A stretch of 64,000 bases of DNA, taken from assembly GCA_030442035.1 (NCBI GenBank), contig JAUJEA010000001.1, positions 1,271,559 through 1,335,558 on the forward strand, written 5' to 3'. The translations under genes and the position numbers were made by a program. Origin of the DNA: Splendidivirga corallicola (GTDB lineage: Bacteria > Bacteroidota > Bacteroidia > Cytophagales > Cyclobacteriaceae). The notes under the pieces were generated by a model, which saw only the letters and a program-made list of their open reading frames with translations, did not search any database and was not told the origin of the DNA. Positions 42,227-52,300 of the stretch are shown here, piece by piece (the stretch's first letter is position 1; every line of letters starts with the position of its first letter).

Positions 42227-44596
42227 CTATTTATTAGTAAAATCAGTGAGTTTATTGAAGAAATCAGCCCTGGCTTCTGCTGAGGACAGACTGTAAAAGA
42301 AACCCACTGATCGCTCTACGTTTAATAGGTCAATTAAAAATTCATAGCCGGCATTTGCGGCGTTTTGTTGCGCTTGGATGGCCTGATTCTGGGCATCGAT
42401 CAATTCAATTACAGAAACATTACCTTCCGAATAGGCATCCTGGACTAGTTCGAAGTTTCTCAGCGCTGCCACCTCCGCATCATTACTCAATTGAATATTG
42501 GCATAAGAGGCACCAACCCTTTCCATATTACTCCGTATTAGCTGCTCCAACTGACTCACCAAATTACTTTTCTGAAATTCTAATTGCTGTAATTCAATGA
42601 TTGCTTTTTGATGTTGTGCAGAACGTTTTCCTCCTGTGAATAATGGTAAAGAGGCAGAAAGGGCTAATTGCCACGTCAGATCATTTGGCAGTACAGTCCC
42701 AGGCGGAAGAGACGGTATTTCCGAGCCTGCCCCGGATTTATTGAGCAGGTAATCAGCCCCTCCGGAGAGAGCAACACTAGGTAAATATAAATTCCTTTTT
42801 GTGAATTTCAGAAACCTTCTTTGCGTTGCCAGATTGGCATCAATCTCTCCGATCTCAGGTAAATTGTTTATGCCTTCTTTCACCATGAAATCAGTAAATA
42901 TTTTTAAATCAGCCGGATTACCAACAGATTGAAATAATTTTGGATCGTTAGTCATCAGTCGTGGATCATTCAGATCAATTTCCTCCGTTTCAAATTCTTC
43001 ATCCAGCGGACGAACTAAAATCTGATTTAAAGCGATCTCTGCTATTCTTCTGTTGGCCTGTGCATTGTTAAGTTCTATATTGGCCAATGCAATGCTACTT
43101 TGCCAGCGATATAAATCCGAAGGGCCCGAATACCCCACTTCCTGCCTTACTTTGGCTAAATCCAGATTGACCTTGTTAAGCCGTATATTCTCTTTTTGGA
43201 TATTCTCAAGAGTCTTAGCTCTTAATAAATTAAGATAGCCTTCCGCAGCATTCAAGATGACGTCCAGTGTGGTAGCATCTCTACTACTTTCCAACGCTTC
43301 CAATTGGTTTCTGGAAATAGCTACGTTGGCACTGGCTTGTTCGGAAAAAACAACCTGGCTTAGTGTTGAGGAGGCGAGACTTGTTCTTTCCGGTTGTTGA
43401 CCATTACTGCTTTCAGCCCTGTCTCTGTCAATGATCCTGGTGGTAGCCGAAACATCCAATTGTGGCAGTAAATTCGAACGAGCATCCTGAATATCCTTTG
43501 TTCCTGCCTCTACTTGTTTGTTGGCAATAGAAAGATTCCAATTGACATTAAGCGCCTCTTCAATGGCTCCATTCAAACTCAATTTTCTAGGCAGGTTTTT
43601 TACTTCCTCATTAATCAATTCTGCGTTGTTGAGAAAATCCCACGCAGGACTGAAACCTATTTCTCTGGCAGTGGCCATATTGATGGTGAGACTGGGATGA
43701 TAACTCATATCCACCCTAAGCTCTGAGGGATCCGTTTTGTCCAATATCCTTTCAATATTCAGTGCAATCCTTCTACCTACTCTTTGTACATTGGAGCTAG
43801 GGGCTATTCCCGCCAAAATCCCTAGTTCAACCAAAGGCTTACCGCTTATTGCAAAGGAAGGTATTTTTTTAGCATTGATTCCGGCGATGAGATCCAACAA
43901 ATCCCCAGGTGAAATAGAAAATATTGGAGCAAAATAAACAGCATCGAAATCATTTGTAATGGAAGCTAGCACAGGATCTATATTTTCCCCTACCGGGATT
44001 ATCTCCAGGGTCGCTCCCACAGAATCAATGAACGCTCCAAAATCCTTGGGCTGTTCGTTTGATGGGTCGTGTAAATGTTCATCTACTAAAACCACCAATT
44101 TCTTAAAAGGTGATAATCCATAAAAGGTTCGAATATCATTTATTGGAGAAAATGGTGCAATAACGTAGGTAAGATTACTGACACCACTGGTGAAATCCGA
44201 ACTCAAAGGTGTGTTTTGAAACGTTGGATCAAAAATCAGTGAGGCAATAACGGGTTTATTATAAGGTCCGTTACTACCAAGTATCCCAGAGCTGATGTAG
44301 CCAACTCCAATAATAATGTCTGTTTCACTATCCTTTTGAAAAATTTCCAATTGCTCCTGTACCTTCCGTGTATCCCAGTCGGCATAATGAACAGCCTTGA
44401 AATTCAGTTCATGTTCAGAACCTAACAAATAGGAAATCTCATCCTTTATTGTTTTGATAATGTAGTTAATGGATTGGTTATTGGCATCTGCTATGATGCC
44501 AATATCAACCTTTTTATCCGAGGTTTGAGCGTTAAGTGTGAGACACAAAAATAACACCGGGACAGTGGTAGCTACTATCCTTTTCATAAGCTTCAC
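42227..44596 (-). CDS. TolC-family outer-membrane factor fused to an ABC-type substrate-binding domain
   Basis: A 789-residue protein with a signal peptide (about 1-23) and two parts. Residues about 28-325 are an ABC substrate-binding protein domain (PF04392-like): VDIGIIADANNQSINYIIKTI opening, VGVGYIS and GKPLVELGILAGIAPSSNV, and a closing LTINMATAREIGFSP typical of that family. Residues about 335-785 are a TolC outer-membrane efflux protein with two repeats of long helices and strands (LPQLDVSATTRI, LPSVALSGGADYLL, SVIELIDAQNQAIQAQQNA). TolC alone is about 430-480 residues, so this is a real fusion. It heads the efflux operon. The ligand domain may bind or sense the efflux substrate. The domain order is visible; the role is inferred. 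Confidence 0.88.
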   Translation of the reverse strand: MKLMKRIVATTVPVLFLCLTLNAQTSDKKVDIGIIADANNQSINYIIKTIKDEISYLLGSEHELNFKAVHYADWDTRKVQEQLEIFQKDSETDIIIGVGYISSGILGSNGPYNKPVIASLIFDPTFQNTPLSSDFTSGVSNLTYVIAPFSPINDIRTFYGLSPFKKLVVLVDEHLHDPSNEQPKDFGAFIDSVGATLEIIPVGENIDPVLASITNDFDAVYFAPIFSISPGDLLDLIAGINAKKIPSFAISGKPLVELGILAGIAPSSNVQRVGRRIALNIERILDKTDPSELRVDMSYHPSLTINMATAREIGFSPAWDFLNNAELINEEVKNLPRKLSLNGAIEEALNVNWNLSIANKQVEAGTKDIQDARSNLLPQLDVSATTRIIDRDRAESSNGQQPERTSLASSTLSQVVFSEQASANVAISRNQLEALESSRDATTLDVILNAAEGYLNLLRAKTLENIQKENIRLNKVNLDLAKVRQEVGYSGPSDLYRWQSSIALANIELNNAQANRRIAEIALNQILVRPLDEEFETEEIDLNDPRLMTNDPKLFQSVGNPADLKIFTDFMVKEGINNLPEIGEIDANLATQRRFLKFTKRNLYLPSVALSGGADYLLNKSGAGSEIPSLPPGTVLPNDLTWQLALSASLPLFTGGKRSAQHQKAIIELQQLEFQKSNLVSQLEQLIRSNMERVGASYANIQLSNDAEVAALRNFELVQDAYSEGNVSVIELIDAQNQAIQAQQNAANAGYEFLIDLLNVERSVGFFYSLSSAEARADFFNKLTDFTNK

Positions 44597-44820
44597 GGGT
44601 TAGTTCCAATTATATATAATTAAGAAAAATATATGCTAAAATTCAAGTATTACGGCTTTAATCATCGCTCTTAAAATATGCGAATTTTTAGTATTAAAGT
44701 CTGTAATAGGCGCAGGCAAAGTTAGGAATAGAAAGATTCATGAGTTGAAAGAAAAACGACAAAAAATCTATATGTTAAGGTTTTGTCACGTAAGCCTGTA
44801 CGGAAGTTCCAAAGATCCTT

Positions 44821-45393
44821 TTAAATATCAATAAAGAAATTGGTTTTGAAAAGCTTGACGGCTATGGTTAATAATATGATTCCAAAAACCTTTCTGACTA
44901 TGGCAAGGCCATTCTTACCCAGAAAACGTTCTATGCGATGTGTGTTTTTGAGTACAATGTAGACCAGGATAAGATTTAAAACTATTCCGATAATGATATT
45001 CTCTATTTTGTATTCAACTCTTATAGACAATAGAGTAGTCAACGTTCCTGCTCCTGCCAACAACGGAAAAGCAATTGGCACAATGGAAGCAGTTTCAGGA
45101 GCGGCGTCCTTGAATAAACGAACACCAAGGATCATTTCCAATGAAAGGAAAAATAGTATCAGTGCACCTGCCACTGCGAAGGAAGCCAGATCCAGGCCAA
45201 ATAATTTCAACAAAAATTCTCCAAGGAATAAAAACAGGATCATGATGATAAAAGCTGCCAGGGTAGCTTTTTCTGATTGCACATGCCCTACTTTTTTCCT
45301 TAAATCTACAATGATTGGAATTGAGCCAAAGATATCTATCACTGAAAACAGAATAAGCGTTGAATTCAGTATCTCTACAAATTTGAAATCCAT
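44821..45393 (-). CDS. MarC family inner-membrane protein
   Basis: From ATG at 45393 the protein has 190 residues and six hydrophobic helices, the MarC/UPF0056 layout, with the conserved early IDIFGSIPIIVDLRKK (the NPxG-like loop) and PIAFPLLAGAGTLTTLLSI in the middle. The longer frame to 45438 would add 15 residues with no family match. The function of the family is unclear; in spite of the name it is not an antibiotic efflux pump in Escherichia coli. Divergent from the aminotransferase gene. Confidence 0.87.
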   Translation of the reverse strand: MDFKFVEILNSTLILFSVIDIFGSIPIIVDLRKKVGHVQSEKATLAAFIIMILFLFLGEFLLKLFGLDLASFAVAGALILFFLSLEMILGVRLFKDAAPETASIVPIAFPLLAGAGTLTTLLSIRVEYKIENIIIGIVLNLILVYIVLKNTHRIERFLGKNGLAIVRKVFGIILLTIAVKLFKTNFFIDI

Positions 45394-45659
45394 GGTGCGA
45401 AAATAGAAAAAAGAACCGAGCCCCCTCAGTTCTTTCAACTAAACCTTAATTAAACGTATGAAGAAAATTCTACTGCCGTAAAGGTATAGTCAGGACATTA
45501 ATTCATTTTGGAGGAATGATTATGATAGTGTTAAGTTTAAAGAATCATCGAAACCGTTTATACCAAAGCTGATTCTTTGGGCAATATCCTAAATGCACGG
45601 TTGCTCATTAATTGATAAAAGTATACTTTGTATTTGTATAAATCTGAAAACTCAATACA
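45394..45659. promoter_or_regulatory. Divergent control region with 9-bp inverted repeat
   Basis: AAAGAATCA (45539-45547) and TGATTCTTT (45570-45578) form a perfect inverted repeat around 22 bases, a possible operator between the marC-like and aminotransferase genes. A candidate promoter for the latter is TTG (45600-45602), 18 bases, TATACTTTG (45621-45629), one base off the TAnnTTTG spacing. Both are tentative. Confidence 0.35.
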
Positions 45660-46766
45660 ATGAAATACAAAAGGATGCCCATTGAAATTGAAGCACCTGA
45701 AGGCTATGGCTATGAAAATATTGATTGCAATTTATCGGAGAGTTCTTTTACTGATCAAAGAATCAAAAACCTTGGTATTGATATCAGCGAATTACTGCTT
45801 TATTACGGTGATCATCTGGGAAAACCAGAACTCAGGGAGCTCCTTTCTTCAGAAATAAGTTTCCAGCCTGATGACGTTCTGATAACTTCAGGTGCTGCAT
45901 CAGCACTATTCATTATAGCAACTTCTCTTTTGGAAACAGGGGATCATGTGGTAATTGCCAAATCCAACTATGCTACTAATATAGAAACCCCCCGGACCCT
46001 GGGAGCAAACATTTCTTATTTAAAAATGAGTTTTGATGAAGGCTATAACCTTGATCTCAATGAATTGGAAAAACTAATTACTAACAAAACAAAATTAGTG
46101 AGTTTGACCTATCCTCATAATCCAACCGGGGTGCACATTGATCAGGAAACATTAATGGCGATTATCGATCTGATAGAGAAAAAAGGAACCTATTTACTCA
46201 TGGATGAAACATATCGGGACATGTCCTTTGTGCCAAAATTACCGGTGGCCGCTACATTGTCCGACAGCGTTATCAGTGTATCTTCCATGTCCAAATCATA
46301 TGGGCTGCCCGGGATTCGTATTGGTTGGATTTTGTCAAAGAATAAAAAACTAATGGAAACTTTTCTGGCAGCCAAAGAACAGATATTTATTACCAACTCC
46401 ATTGTGGATGAAGAAATTGCCTACCAATATCTAACAAATAAAGAACAGCATTTTACCTCTGTCAAGGACACTATTTTGAAAAATTTCAAAGTTCTTAAAA
46501 ACTTTATGGAAAATCAGAAGCTGCTCGAATGGATTGAGCCGCAAGGTGGCTGCGTATGTTTTCCCAGAATTAAACTCGATGTTGATTTAAACACAGAAAG
46601 ATTTCATGAGGTATTACTCAATGAATATGCCACTTATGTGGGTAAAGGGCATTGGTTTGAGGAAGACGGCAGGTATATGAGAATCGGTTACAGCTGGGAC
46701 AAGACTGAAAAGCTGCAGAAGGGTCTGAACAATATATTGAAAGCTATTGAGGATGTAAGGAGATAA
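45660..46766 (+). CDS. PLP-dependent class I/II aminotransferase
   Basis: A 368-residue fold-type I enzyme. PLP contacts are visible: YPHNPTG (Asn154), LLMDETYRD (Asp182, Tyr185) and SMSKSYGLPGIRIGW, where Lys212 forms the Schiff base. The N-terminus has no signal. It transaminates an amino acid with a keto acid, but the specificity is not readable; the short, single-domain form with GGCVCFPR near the end resembles the broad group that includes capreomycidine-synthase-like and aspartate-type enzymes. The gene is followed 19 bases later by an AHSA1-like gene on the same strand. Confidence 0.9.
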   Translation: MKYKRMPIEIEAPEGYGYENIDCNLSESSFTDQRIKNLGIDISELLLYYGDHLGKPELRELLSSEISFQPDDVLITSGAASALFIIATSLLETGDHVVIAKSNYATNIETPRTLGANISYLKMSFDEGYNLDLNELEKLITNKTKLVSLTYPHNPTGVHIDQETLMAIIDLIEKKGTYLLMDETYRDMSFVPKLPVAATLSDSVISVSSMSKSYGLPGIRIGWILSKNKKLMETFLAAKEQIFITNSIVDEEIAYQYLTNKEQHFTSVKDTILKNFKVLKNFMENQKLLEWIEPQGGCVCFPRIKLDVDLNTERFHEVLLNEYATYVGKGHWFEEDGRYMRIGYSWDKTEKLQKGLNNILKAIEDVRR

Positions 46767-46785
46767 ATATTTAACTTTTAAAACC

Positions 46786-47235
46786 ATGGCAAGATCAATT
46801 ACCAAGGAACTTATTGTTCATGGAAATATTCATCGCGTTTTCAAAGCCTTGATCACACCTAGTCTTATTACAAAATGGTGGTTTGCCAATACTGCCATTG
46901 TGCTACCCGAAGAAAATGGTATTTATGCAGTTTCCTGGGGAGTCAATGAAGATGACCCTGACTATGTTTCCGTAGCAACCATTCAAGAGATAGACCAACC
47001 TTACCGGTTGACTTTGGTTGATTTTAAATACCAATCCAGAGAAGGAAAGCTACCTTTTGAGGCAGACTTACCAGTTGAATTCACATTGGAGGATTTAGGT
47101 AATAACACAAAATTAACGCTCATTCAACATGGCTTTCCTGATGATGATGTGGCCGATGAATTTTATAAAGGATGTGTTAAGGGTTGGAATGATACTTTGG
47201 TTTCCTTTAAAAATGTCGTTGAACAAACAGAATAA
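46786..47235 (+). CDS. SRPBCC / AHSA1 domain protein
   Basis: A 149-residue START-like protein of the AHSA1 (activator of Hsp90 homologue 1-like) group: RVFKALITPSLITKWWF, with the conserved WW, starts the beta barrel and GWNDTLVSFKNVV ends the long C-terminal helix. Such proteins bind hydrophobic ligands in a central cavity; the ligand is unknown. It probably shares transcription with the aminotransferase gene just upstream, and a bidirectional terminator follows. Confidence 0.87.
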   Translation: MARSITKELIVHGNIHRVFKALITPSLITKWWFANTAIVLPEENGIYAVSWGVNEDDPDYVSVATIQEIDQPYRLTLVDFKYQSREGKLPFEADLPVEFTLEDLGNNTKLTLIQHGFPDDDVADEFYKGCVKGWNDTLVSFKNVVEQTE

Positions 47236-47252
47236 AGTTTGAGCATCAAATA

Positions 47253-47292
47253 AAAAGTGCCTGTATTGCCGAAGCAGGATACAAGCACTTTT
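47253..47292. terminator. Bidirectional intrinsic terminator
   Basis: AAAAGTGC (47253-47260) pairs with GCACTTTT (47285-47292), and inside it TGTAT (47262-47266) pairs with ATACA (47279-47283), topped by TGC-CGAA-GCA. The flanking A and T runs give a T tract in both directions. It lies between the convergent AHSA1-like and peroxiredoxin genes. Confidence 0.8.
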
Positions 47293-47310
47293 AATGTTAG
47301 AAAATTAATT

Positions 47311-47946
47311 CTAGTTTGGCTGTGGGGTCATCCTAAGATAGGGCTTTACCTCTGTGTATCCTTTAGGGAATAAAGCAGGTATTTCCTCATTGGTGACAGC
47401 CGGAACAATTACACAGTCCTCACCGCTATTCCAGTTAGCAGGAGTAGCTACTTTATGATAAGCTGTTAGTTGCAATGAATCAATCACCCGTAAAAGTTCA
47501 TCAAAGTTTCTGCCCGTGGATGCCGGATAGGTAATCATTAATTTAACTTTTTTATCAGGTCCGATTACAAACACAGATCTAACAGTCATCGTATCATCGG
47601 CATTGGGATGGATCATATCATAAAGGTCAGACACCTTTCTATCCTCATCAGCAATGATCGGAAAGTTAACAGTAGTGTTCTGGGTTTCATTGATATCATT
47701 TACCCAACCTTCATGGGATGTTAAACCATCCACACTTAAAGCGACTACTTTTACATTTCGCTTTTCAAATTCAGCGGTATATTTAGCTACTGTTCCGAGT
47801 TCAGTTGTACAGACAGGTGTATAGTCAGCAGGATGTGAAAATAAGACTCCCCAGCTATCTCCCAGCCAGTCGTGAAAATTAATTTCTCCTTCAGTGGATT
47901 GAGCGACAAAATTGGGCGCTTCATCTCCTAATCTAATGGTTGCCAT
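47311..47946 (-). CDS. 1-Cys peroxiredoxin (Prx6 type)
   Basis: A 211-residue peroxiredoxin of the Prx6 class. The peroxidatic Cys46 lies in SHPADYTPVCTTELG, and the C-terminal extension (about 150-211) with TPANWNSGEDCVIVPAV is diagnostic of this class. It reduces hydrogen peroxide and organic hydroperoxides; a second Cys (in GEDC) is present but not at a resolving position I can confirm. No reductase is encoded next to it. Divergent from an EamA transporter. Confidence 0.94.
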   Translation of the reverse strand: MATIRLGDEAPNFVAQSTEGEINFHDWLGDSWGVLFSHPADYTPVCTTELGTVAKYTAEFEKRNVKVVALSVDGLTSHEGWVNDINETQNTTVNFPIIADEDRKVSDLYDMIHPNADDTMTVRSVFVIGPDKKVKLMITYPASTGRNFDELLRVIDSLQLTAYHKVATPANWNSGEDCVIVPAVTNEEIPALFPKGYTEVKPYLRMTPQPN

Positions 47947-48264
47947 AATTTTAATTTTGAGATTTGTTAAATGGTAATATATTGTACATAGTTAAAGTAT
48001 AATCAGCTCATATGGAAGCAAATTGCGAACGTTTTATTGTTGTTATTTAGAACAAATAAGGAATTGTCAAAACCAAGACTTATAAGGTGTTGTAACAATC
48101 TTTATTTTACCCTTTTATGGGTGAGCCCACCAACATTCTTCCGTTCACAACCTATTAGTTAAACGAAAAAAAGAAAGGTAAACAATGACCATTAAAAAAA
48201 TTATCTTTTAACACCAATCAATTCCAAATCTAATTTGATATATTTCTAAGCATCGGAAAATTCT
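47947..48264. other. Intergenic region between peroxiredoxin and EamA genes
   Basis: This 318-base, A+T-rich gap separates divergent genes. On the minus strand TTTG (48028-48025), 17 bases, then TATACTTTA is a weak promoter candidate for the peroxiredoxin gene. I see no repeats or coding frame. Confidence 0.3.
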
Positions 48265-49158
48265 ATGGGAAACAATAACCATTTACTGGGTGTGTTATTC
48301 GCTTTTGGAGCCACTTTGTTCTGGTCGGGAAATTATATTGTCGCACGAGGTGTTTATGAAAGCACGCCTCCAGTGACACTTGCTTTTTGGCGATGGACGT
48401 TTGCTTTGACTGCAATACTGCCATTTAGCTTTAAATATTTTTCAAATCACTATCTAAAACTTATCCGGAGGCACTTCAAATATTTGTGTATCACAGCATT
48501 ATTTGGAGTAACAATTTTCAATACATTGGTCTACATCGCCAGTCATACAACCAGTGCATTAAATTTATCTTTAATTGCCATCACCTGCCCTGCATTCATT
48601 CTTATTATTTCGGCCATTTTCTTAAAAAAGAAACTATCCGTTCGAGAAATAACAGGATCCATAGTGGCCCTCTCCGGGCTTGTCGTTTTAATTACCAAAG
48701 GATCTCTGGAGCAGTTGATGGAGTTGGATTTTTCGATTGGAGATATCTGGATGCTGGTCGCTTCTATCATTTTTGCTTTGTATAGTATCTTTCTAAAGGA
48801 TAAGCCGAAATCAATGGATCTTGGTTTCTTCTTGTTTATAACTTTTTTATTAGGTCTTCTATTTCTGGTCCCCTTTTATATTTGGGAATTCAATTTGGAA
48901 GGGGCCATTCCCTTTACTTCTGATAACATACTTGTTTTTTCATATCTGGGAATCTTCGCTGCGCTACTATCTTATTTCCTTTGGACACGAGCTATTTTGT
49001 TAATAGGCCCTATCAAAACATCAGCCATTTACTATACTTTACCGGTTTTTAGCAGTATTGCAGCATATTTGCTATTGGGAGAAAATATTGAGGCAGTACA
49101 ACTGTTCAGTATGTTCATTGTGGTTACCGGGATCTTACTTTGTACGATAAGAACCTAG
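48265..49158 (+). CDS. EamA (DMT superfamily) transporter
   Basis: A 297-residue membrane protein with ten hydrophobic helices arranged as two EamA repeats (about 9-145 and 160-295). Typical motifs include GATLFWSGNYIVARG at the start, the PVTLAFWRWTFAL loop, and ALLSYFLWTRAILLIGPIKTSAIYYTLPVFSSIAAYLLLGE in the second repeat. Members export amino acids and other metabolites, and the substrate here is unknown. Stand-alone gene. Confidence 0.92.
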   Translation: MGNNNHLLGVLFAFGATLFWSGNYIVARGVYESTPPVTLAFWRWTFALTAILPFSFKYFSNHYLKLIRRHFKYLCITALFGVTIFNTLVYIASHTTSALNLSLIAITCPAFILIISAIFLKKKLSVREITGSIVALSGLVVLITKGSLEQLMELDFSIGDIWMLVASIIFALYSIFLKDKPKSMDLGFFLFITFLLGLLFLVPFYIWEFNLEGAIPFTSDNILVFSYLGIFAALLSYFLWTRAILLIGPIKTSAIYYTLPVFSSIAAYLLLGENIEAVQLFSMFIVVTGILLCTIRT

Positions 49159-49384
49159 CCCATGGACGTACATTGATGAATTTCATTGTTTCTCCCAAAA
49201 AAAAATTAGAGCGAGAAATATTCCTCACTTTACTACCTCAGGCACATTGACAATGAAAGCTGTGTAACCCATCTTCCTGATATGCGCTGTTGATCTGTTG
49301 AAATCTTTTCAAAATTTCAAACATGTTCATACAACGGAAATAGGCTATTCTTTGAAATTGAAGCTATTTTTGTTATATAGCATC

Positions 49385-52300
49385 ATGCCAAAACAACCAA
49401 AAATCATACTGGTCATTTTAACGATTTGTCTGGTTTTTCCCTCCACGGAGCTCTATAGCCAAAACTGGGAGGCTAAATTCAACAAAATTGAAAGGCTTTA
49501 CAGAAAAGGGAACTACAAAATTGCCTTGGAGCAAAACAAGATCCTAAAAGCGAAAAGCCAAAAAAAATTAGGCAAACAAAATAAGCTCCTGCCAAAACTT
49601 CACTTTAATGACTCCAGAATACATGCAGGCGCAGGCTACATGTATGCCTATAAGGAAGCAGTCATCCGAGGGTTAAAGGCTGCAGAAGCAGCATTTATCG
49701 GCAACAAAGCAGCCTATGTGGTTGCCGCACTTGAAGGCGCAGAGATTCTGATTGAAAACCAGGACTACCTTGATGCATTGCCGGTACTTAAGGAAGCAAG
49801 AAAAATGCTTATTGACCAAAATAGTTTAACGGAAAGCCTGGAGGGTGAAATCAACTATAAGTTAGGGAAAATATATGCAGCGCAGGGTTTTTATAACAAG
49901 GCCCTGGAAGTCTTCAATGAGCAAAAGCACCGCATGTTGGTGAGAACAAGTTCCTTTGAAACATTTGTCGAAATTAAAAATCCCAAAGTTCCCTTAAAAA
50001 AGCTGAGCAAGCTCGAAGCCAAAAGAAGAAAACAAGCCTATGCAGACTATCTGACTACCACTGCCGATGTCTACAGGAAACAAGGAAATTTTCAAAAGGC
50101 AGATTCTGCCTATGAACATGCTGCCAGGTGGATCACAAAAAATCTCTCAAGAGATGATATTGCGTATGCCGACAACTTATTCAGGAAAGCTCAAATGATG
50201 GAAGAAAAAGGGGATGAAAGGGCTTCTGTCAAACAATTTGAAAAGGCACTGGTAGTAGCACTAAGAAAATATGATCCCAACCATTCAGCTGTAATGGTTA
50301 TGACCGAAAAACTTCTGAAGAAGTATCGTTTGAATGGAATCAATGGCAAATTCAGATCTCTGAGAGAACAATTTAAAAGCACCATCAATGAATACTATGA
50401 TGAAAAGAGTATTCATTATATTGGTAATACAACGGTGGATTTTTATACCAGGTTAAGCGAGAAAAGTACAGAAGACCTGGAAAAGGAAGTGCTTAAATTG
50501 ATGGAAAATAAAGCCGCCTATCCTAAAAACCATTATAAACGAATCGAAATACTGCAGTTCCTCTATAAAACTTCACTTGCTCATCTGAAAGTGAGTGTTG
50601 CTGAAAAATATCTCAATGACATTCTGGAAATTCAAAAGGAGCGATATGGTTCATATTCCGTAGAATATCACATAACCAAACTACTACTGGCCAATCACTA
50701 CATTAAATACACTGATAATCTTAATCTCGCCAGGGATATCTACAGTGAGAGCTACGATCAGATTGTTTCAAAGGAAATTTTACCGGGACACATCCATTAT
50801 ATCGACTTTATCAACAATATTGTCGCACTGCATGAATTTTCCGATAATTATGCGGAAGCATCCAAAACGCTTGAAAGTGCACTTAACGCTACCAAAAAGG
50901 AATTCAATGATAAGAATGTTCGCTACGGTGTGGCGCTGGATAAAATTGCTAATCTTCAGCTAAAAATAGGAGATTATGATAAGGCTGTTCAAAACATCGC
51001 CACGGCACTTTCCATTCTAAGTGAACAGAAGGATGAAGGAGTGAATGGTTACCATTATGCCAGTGCAAAAGAAACGGAAGCCAAGCTCTTAGCCATACAA
51101 GGTTTCTATGATGAGGCCAAATCGTCATTATTGAAGGCTCAACGGGTCAAACAAAAACTTGTACACAATCCTCAATTCTATTCAGATAATTCAGAAGATG
51201 ATTTAGCGGATCTTTACATAAAAATTGGTCGCTATAATGAAACCCAGGAAATACTGGAGAAAGCTATTTCCGAGAAGGAAAGGCTATATGGAAAAGAAAG
51301 CAGGCAACTCATCCCGTCTCTAACAGCACAAGGTCAACTTCAATTTATCTATGGTGAGTTTACAGAAGCAGAAAAAACTGTTCGGAGAGCTCTGGATATT
51401 GCTGTTAAACAATACAATGAACGTTCTACTAAAACTGCTCCTCCCAGACTATTGCTCAGTGAGATATATGCTGAGTTGGGTGATTATTCCAATAGCTCGG
51501 AATTAGCAAAAAATGCATTGGAAATTTTAGAAAGCCGATTTGGCAAAGAACACATTGAGGTCAGCAGAGCTTTGGTTCAATTAGGAACTATTCAATTCCA
51601 TCAACAGGAAAATTTAGCAGAAACCGAAAATTTATTCTTAAGGGCCAGGCAAATCGTAGCTGAAAAACTTGGTGATGATAATCCTTTATATGCCAACATT
51701 CTTAAGAATATTGCAGCCATATATGTTCAGGGAAATGAATTTGAGAAGGCGCATGAATTATTAAATGATGCGGGACAGATCTGGGCTGAAAAAATAAGTG
51801 CTCGCTATAATGTCAATGCTGCCAATATTTATACCCTATTGGGTGACATTTATTTTAAACAAAAGCTTTATAATATAGCAGAAACCAACTATTTGAATGC
51901 CAACAGGCTTTATGATAAAATATTCGGGAAAAATCATCCGGCTTATGTAAAGAACCTTTCCAAACTGAGTAAAACATATTACATGCTTAAACTCAACAAA
52001 AAAGCTAATGATTATATTCTGGAAGCACTGAGCAATTACAAACAATATATCGAAGATTACTTTCCCGCTCTTTCAGAAGGGCAAAAAACCAAATACTGGA
52101 ATACGATCAAAGGTGATTTTGAATACTTCAATACCCTGGCATTGAATGATCCAAATCTGGTAGATCAAATGTATGATAATGCTTTAACAAGTAAAGCACT
52201 TTTGCTAAGCTCTTCAATCAAAATAAAAAAGCGTATTCTGAATAGCAATGATGATGACCTCATCGTCAAGTTTAATGATTGGGCTTTAAAAAAAGAGGTT

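Noticed and set aside
45621..45629. TATACTTTG and similar sequences as firm promoters
   Set aside because: One base off the TAnnTTTG spacing; reported only as weak candidates within intergenic entries.
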